From: Kiritimatiellia bacterium
GTDB lineage: Bacteria; Verrucomicrobiota; Kiritimatiellia; RFP12; UBA1067
Direction: 5' to 3'
Assembly: GCA_024405335.1 (NCBI GenBank)
Contig: JAKSOX010000151.1
Span: 1-5,030, forward strand
Length of the DNA: 5,030 nt
Shown here: one piece after another, positions 4,493 to 5,030 of the stretch
How positions within the stretch are numbered: position 1 is the stretch's first letter
Layout: each line of letters starts with the position of its first letter
Notes under the pieces: model-generated
Told to the model about the DNA's origin: nothing
The model's input: only the letters and a program-made list of their open reading frames with translations
Databases searched by the model: none
Translations under genes and position numbers: made by a program

Positions 4493-5030
4493 ATGGCAAC
4501 CAACGTCAACGGCAACATTCCGATTCCGGGCAACACGCAGGTCTACACCGGAAACGAACAGGAAACCACCGTTCCGGGCGGGAGCACCACAATCCAGATG
4601 GGGGATGCCTCCCACGTCGTCGCTCCCGACACGCAGACGCCGCAGCCCCTCGGGCAGGGCGGGCAGCCGTTCCCGAACACGGTGGACCCGAACGCGACCA
4701 CGAACGCGACCACGCAGCTGGGCGTGCCGAACACCCCCGCGCAACCGCAACCGATCGAAAACCGCACGGTCGCAGACGCGAACCAGACGACGGGCGCCAA
4801 CCAGACGACTGGCGCGGGCCAGGCGCGGCCGAAGTCGTACAAGTTCACGTTCAAGCAGCTGAACGACATCTGCAACGGCGAGTACAACGTGGGCGAAGTC
4901 GCGCTGGACAAGAACGGCAAGCTGACGAAGATCAACAACCACGTCAACATGGGCTTCCTGAACAAGACCGTCACGTCGCCCGCGGACAACGCCCGCCTCC
5001 GCCAGCAGGTCTACGACTGCATCGTGGACC
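4493..5030 (+). CDS. Hypothetical protein with T/N/Q/P-rich N-terminus, C-terminus cut by window edge
   Basis: 179 codons are visible, open to the right edge. The ATG at 4493 follows a strong ribosome-binding site. I do not recognise the family. Residues 1-113 are low-complexity and probably disordered: rich in Thr, Asn, Gln, Pro and Gly, almost without large hydrophobics, with the short repeats NATTNATT (67-74) and NQTTGANQTTGAG (97-109). From ~114 the composition changes to a folded-looking segment (SYKFTFKQLNDICNGEY, then VGEVALDKNGKLTKINNH) with charged and hydrophobic residues and cysteines at 127 and 176. There is no signal peptide or membrane helix, so it is cytoplasmic or exported by a non-Sec route. 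Codon third positions are strongly G/C, as in the neighbours, so it does not look recently acquired. Possible roles include a structural or surface-delivered protein with a disordered leader; none is supported by a specific motif. Confidence 0.85.
   Translation, partial: MATNVNGNIPIPGNTQVYTGNEQETTVPGGSTTIQMGDASHVVAPDTQTPQPLGQGGQPFPNTVDPNATTNATTQLGVPNTPAQPQPIENRTVADANQTTGANQTTGAGQARPKSYKFTFKQLNDICNGEYNVGEVALDKNGKLTKINNHVNMGFLNKTVTSPADNARLRQQVYDCIVD
4691..4714 (+). repeat. 12-base perfect tandem repeat inside the hypothetical gene
   Basis: AACGCGACCACG occurs twice without a gap (4691-4702, 4703-4714), coding NATT twice. The unit is a multiple of three, so copy-number changes would keep the frame. 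Confidence 0.85.
4781..4816 (+). repeat. 18-base tandem repeat inside the hypothetical gene
   Basis: Two adjacent 18-base units beginning AACCAGACGAC match at 16 of 18 positions (4781-4798, 4799-4816). They code NQTTGA and NQTTGA/G, and the length keeps the reading frame. With the 12-base repeat, this suggests slippage-driven growth of the N-terminal region. Confidence 0.8.

Noticed and set aside
4334..4942. Minus-strand frames of 202 and 148 codons opposite the hypothetical gene
   Set aside because: They are mirror frames of a GC-rich gene that has a strong ribosome-binding site and sensible codon use. They show no recognisable domain.

Overview
The window is GC-rich bacterial chromosomal DNA, compact and mostly coding, with GC-biased third codon positions. 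The 482-residue secreted protein with two DUF1080 (3-keto-disaccharide hydrolase-type) domains points to the Planctomycetes/Verrucomicrobia/Kiritimatiellota/Lentisphaerae group, where this family is greatly expanded. Small ferredoxin-thioredoxin-reductase (FTR) catalytic proteins occur mainly in anaerobes, so a high-GC anaerobic (gut-type) Kiritimatiellota-like bacterium is my best guess. This is inference; no rRNA or other marker gene is present.

Left part, positions 1-2661, minus strand: a tight three-gene unit read right to left. It holds parB (chromosome-partition/nucleoid-occlusion family), then an M28 zinc-peptidase/glutaminyl-cyclase-like gene that overlaps parB by 8 bases and starts at TTG, then, 10 bases further on, a gene that runs off the left edge. 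This last gene encodes an N-terminal FTR catalytic-type domain (CPC...CPC...CHC) fused in frame to a TsaC/Sua5/YrdC threonylcarbamoyl-AMP synthase domain for tRNA t6A synthesis. The fusion is the most unusual thing in the window.

Middle, 2662-4246, minus strand: the DUF1080 gene has its own promoter (TTGAAG, 18-base spacer, TACAAT), a strong Shine-Dalgarno site and a signal peptide. A good intrinsic terminator hairpin follows it, only 26 bases before the end of which lies the parB ribosome-binding region. No parA is visible next to parB, and I find no clear promoter for parB.

Right part, 4247-5030, plus strand: a divergent intergenic region carries a candidate plus-strand promoter, a tandem 8-base repeat, a possible 25-codon leader ORF with a good ribosome-binding site, and then a gene for an unrecognised protein cut by the right edge. 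Its first ~113 residues are low-complexity (T/N/Q/P/G-rich with short internal repeats) and are followed by a more ordinary, globular-looking segment.

No tRNA, rRNA, CRISPR array, insertion sequence or complete parS site was seen.
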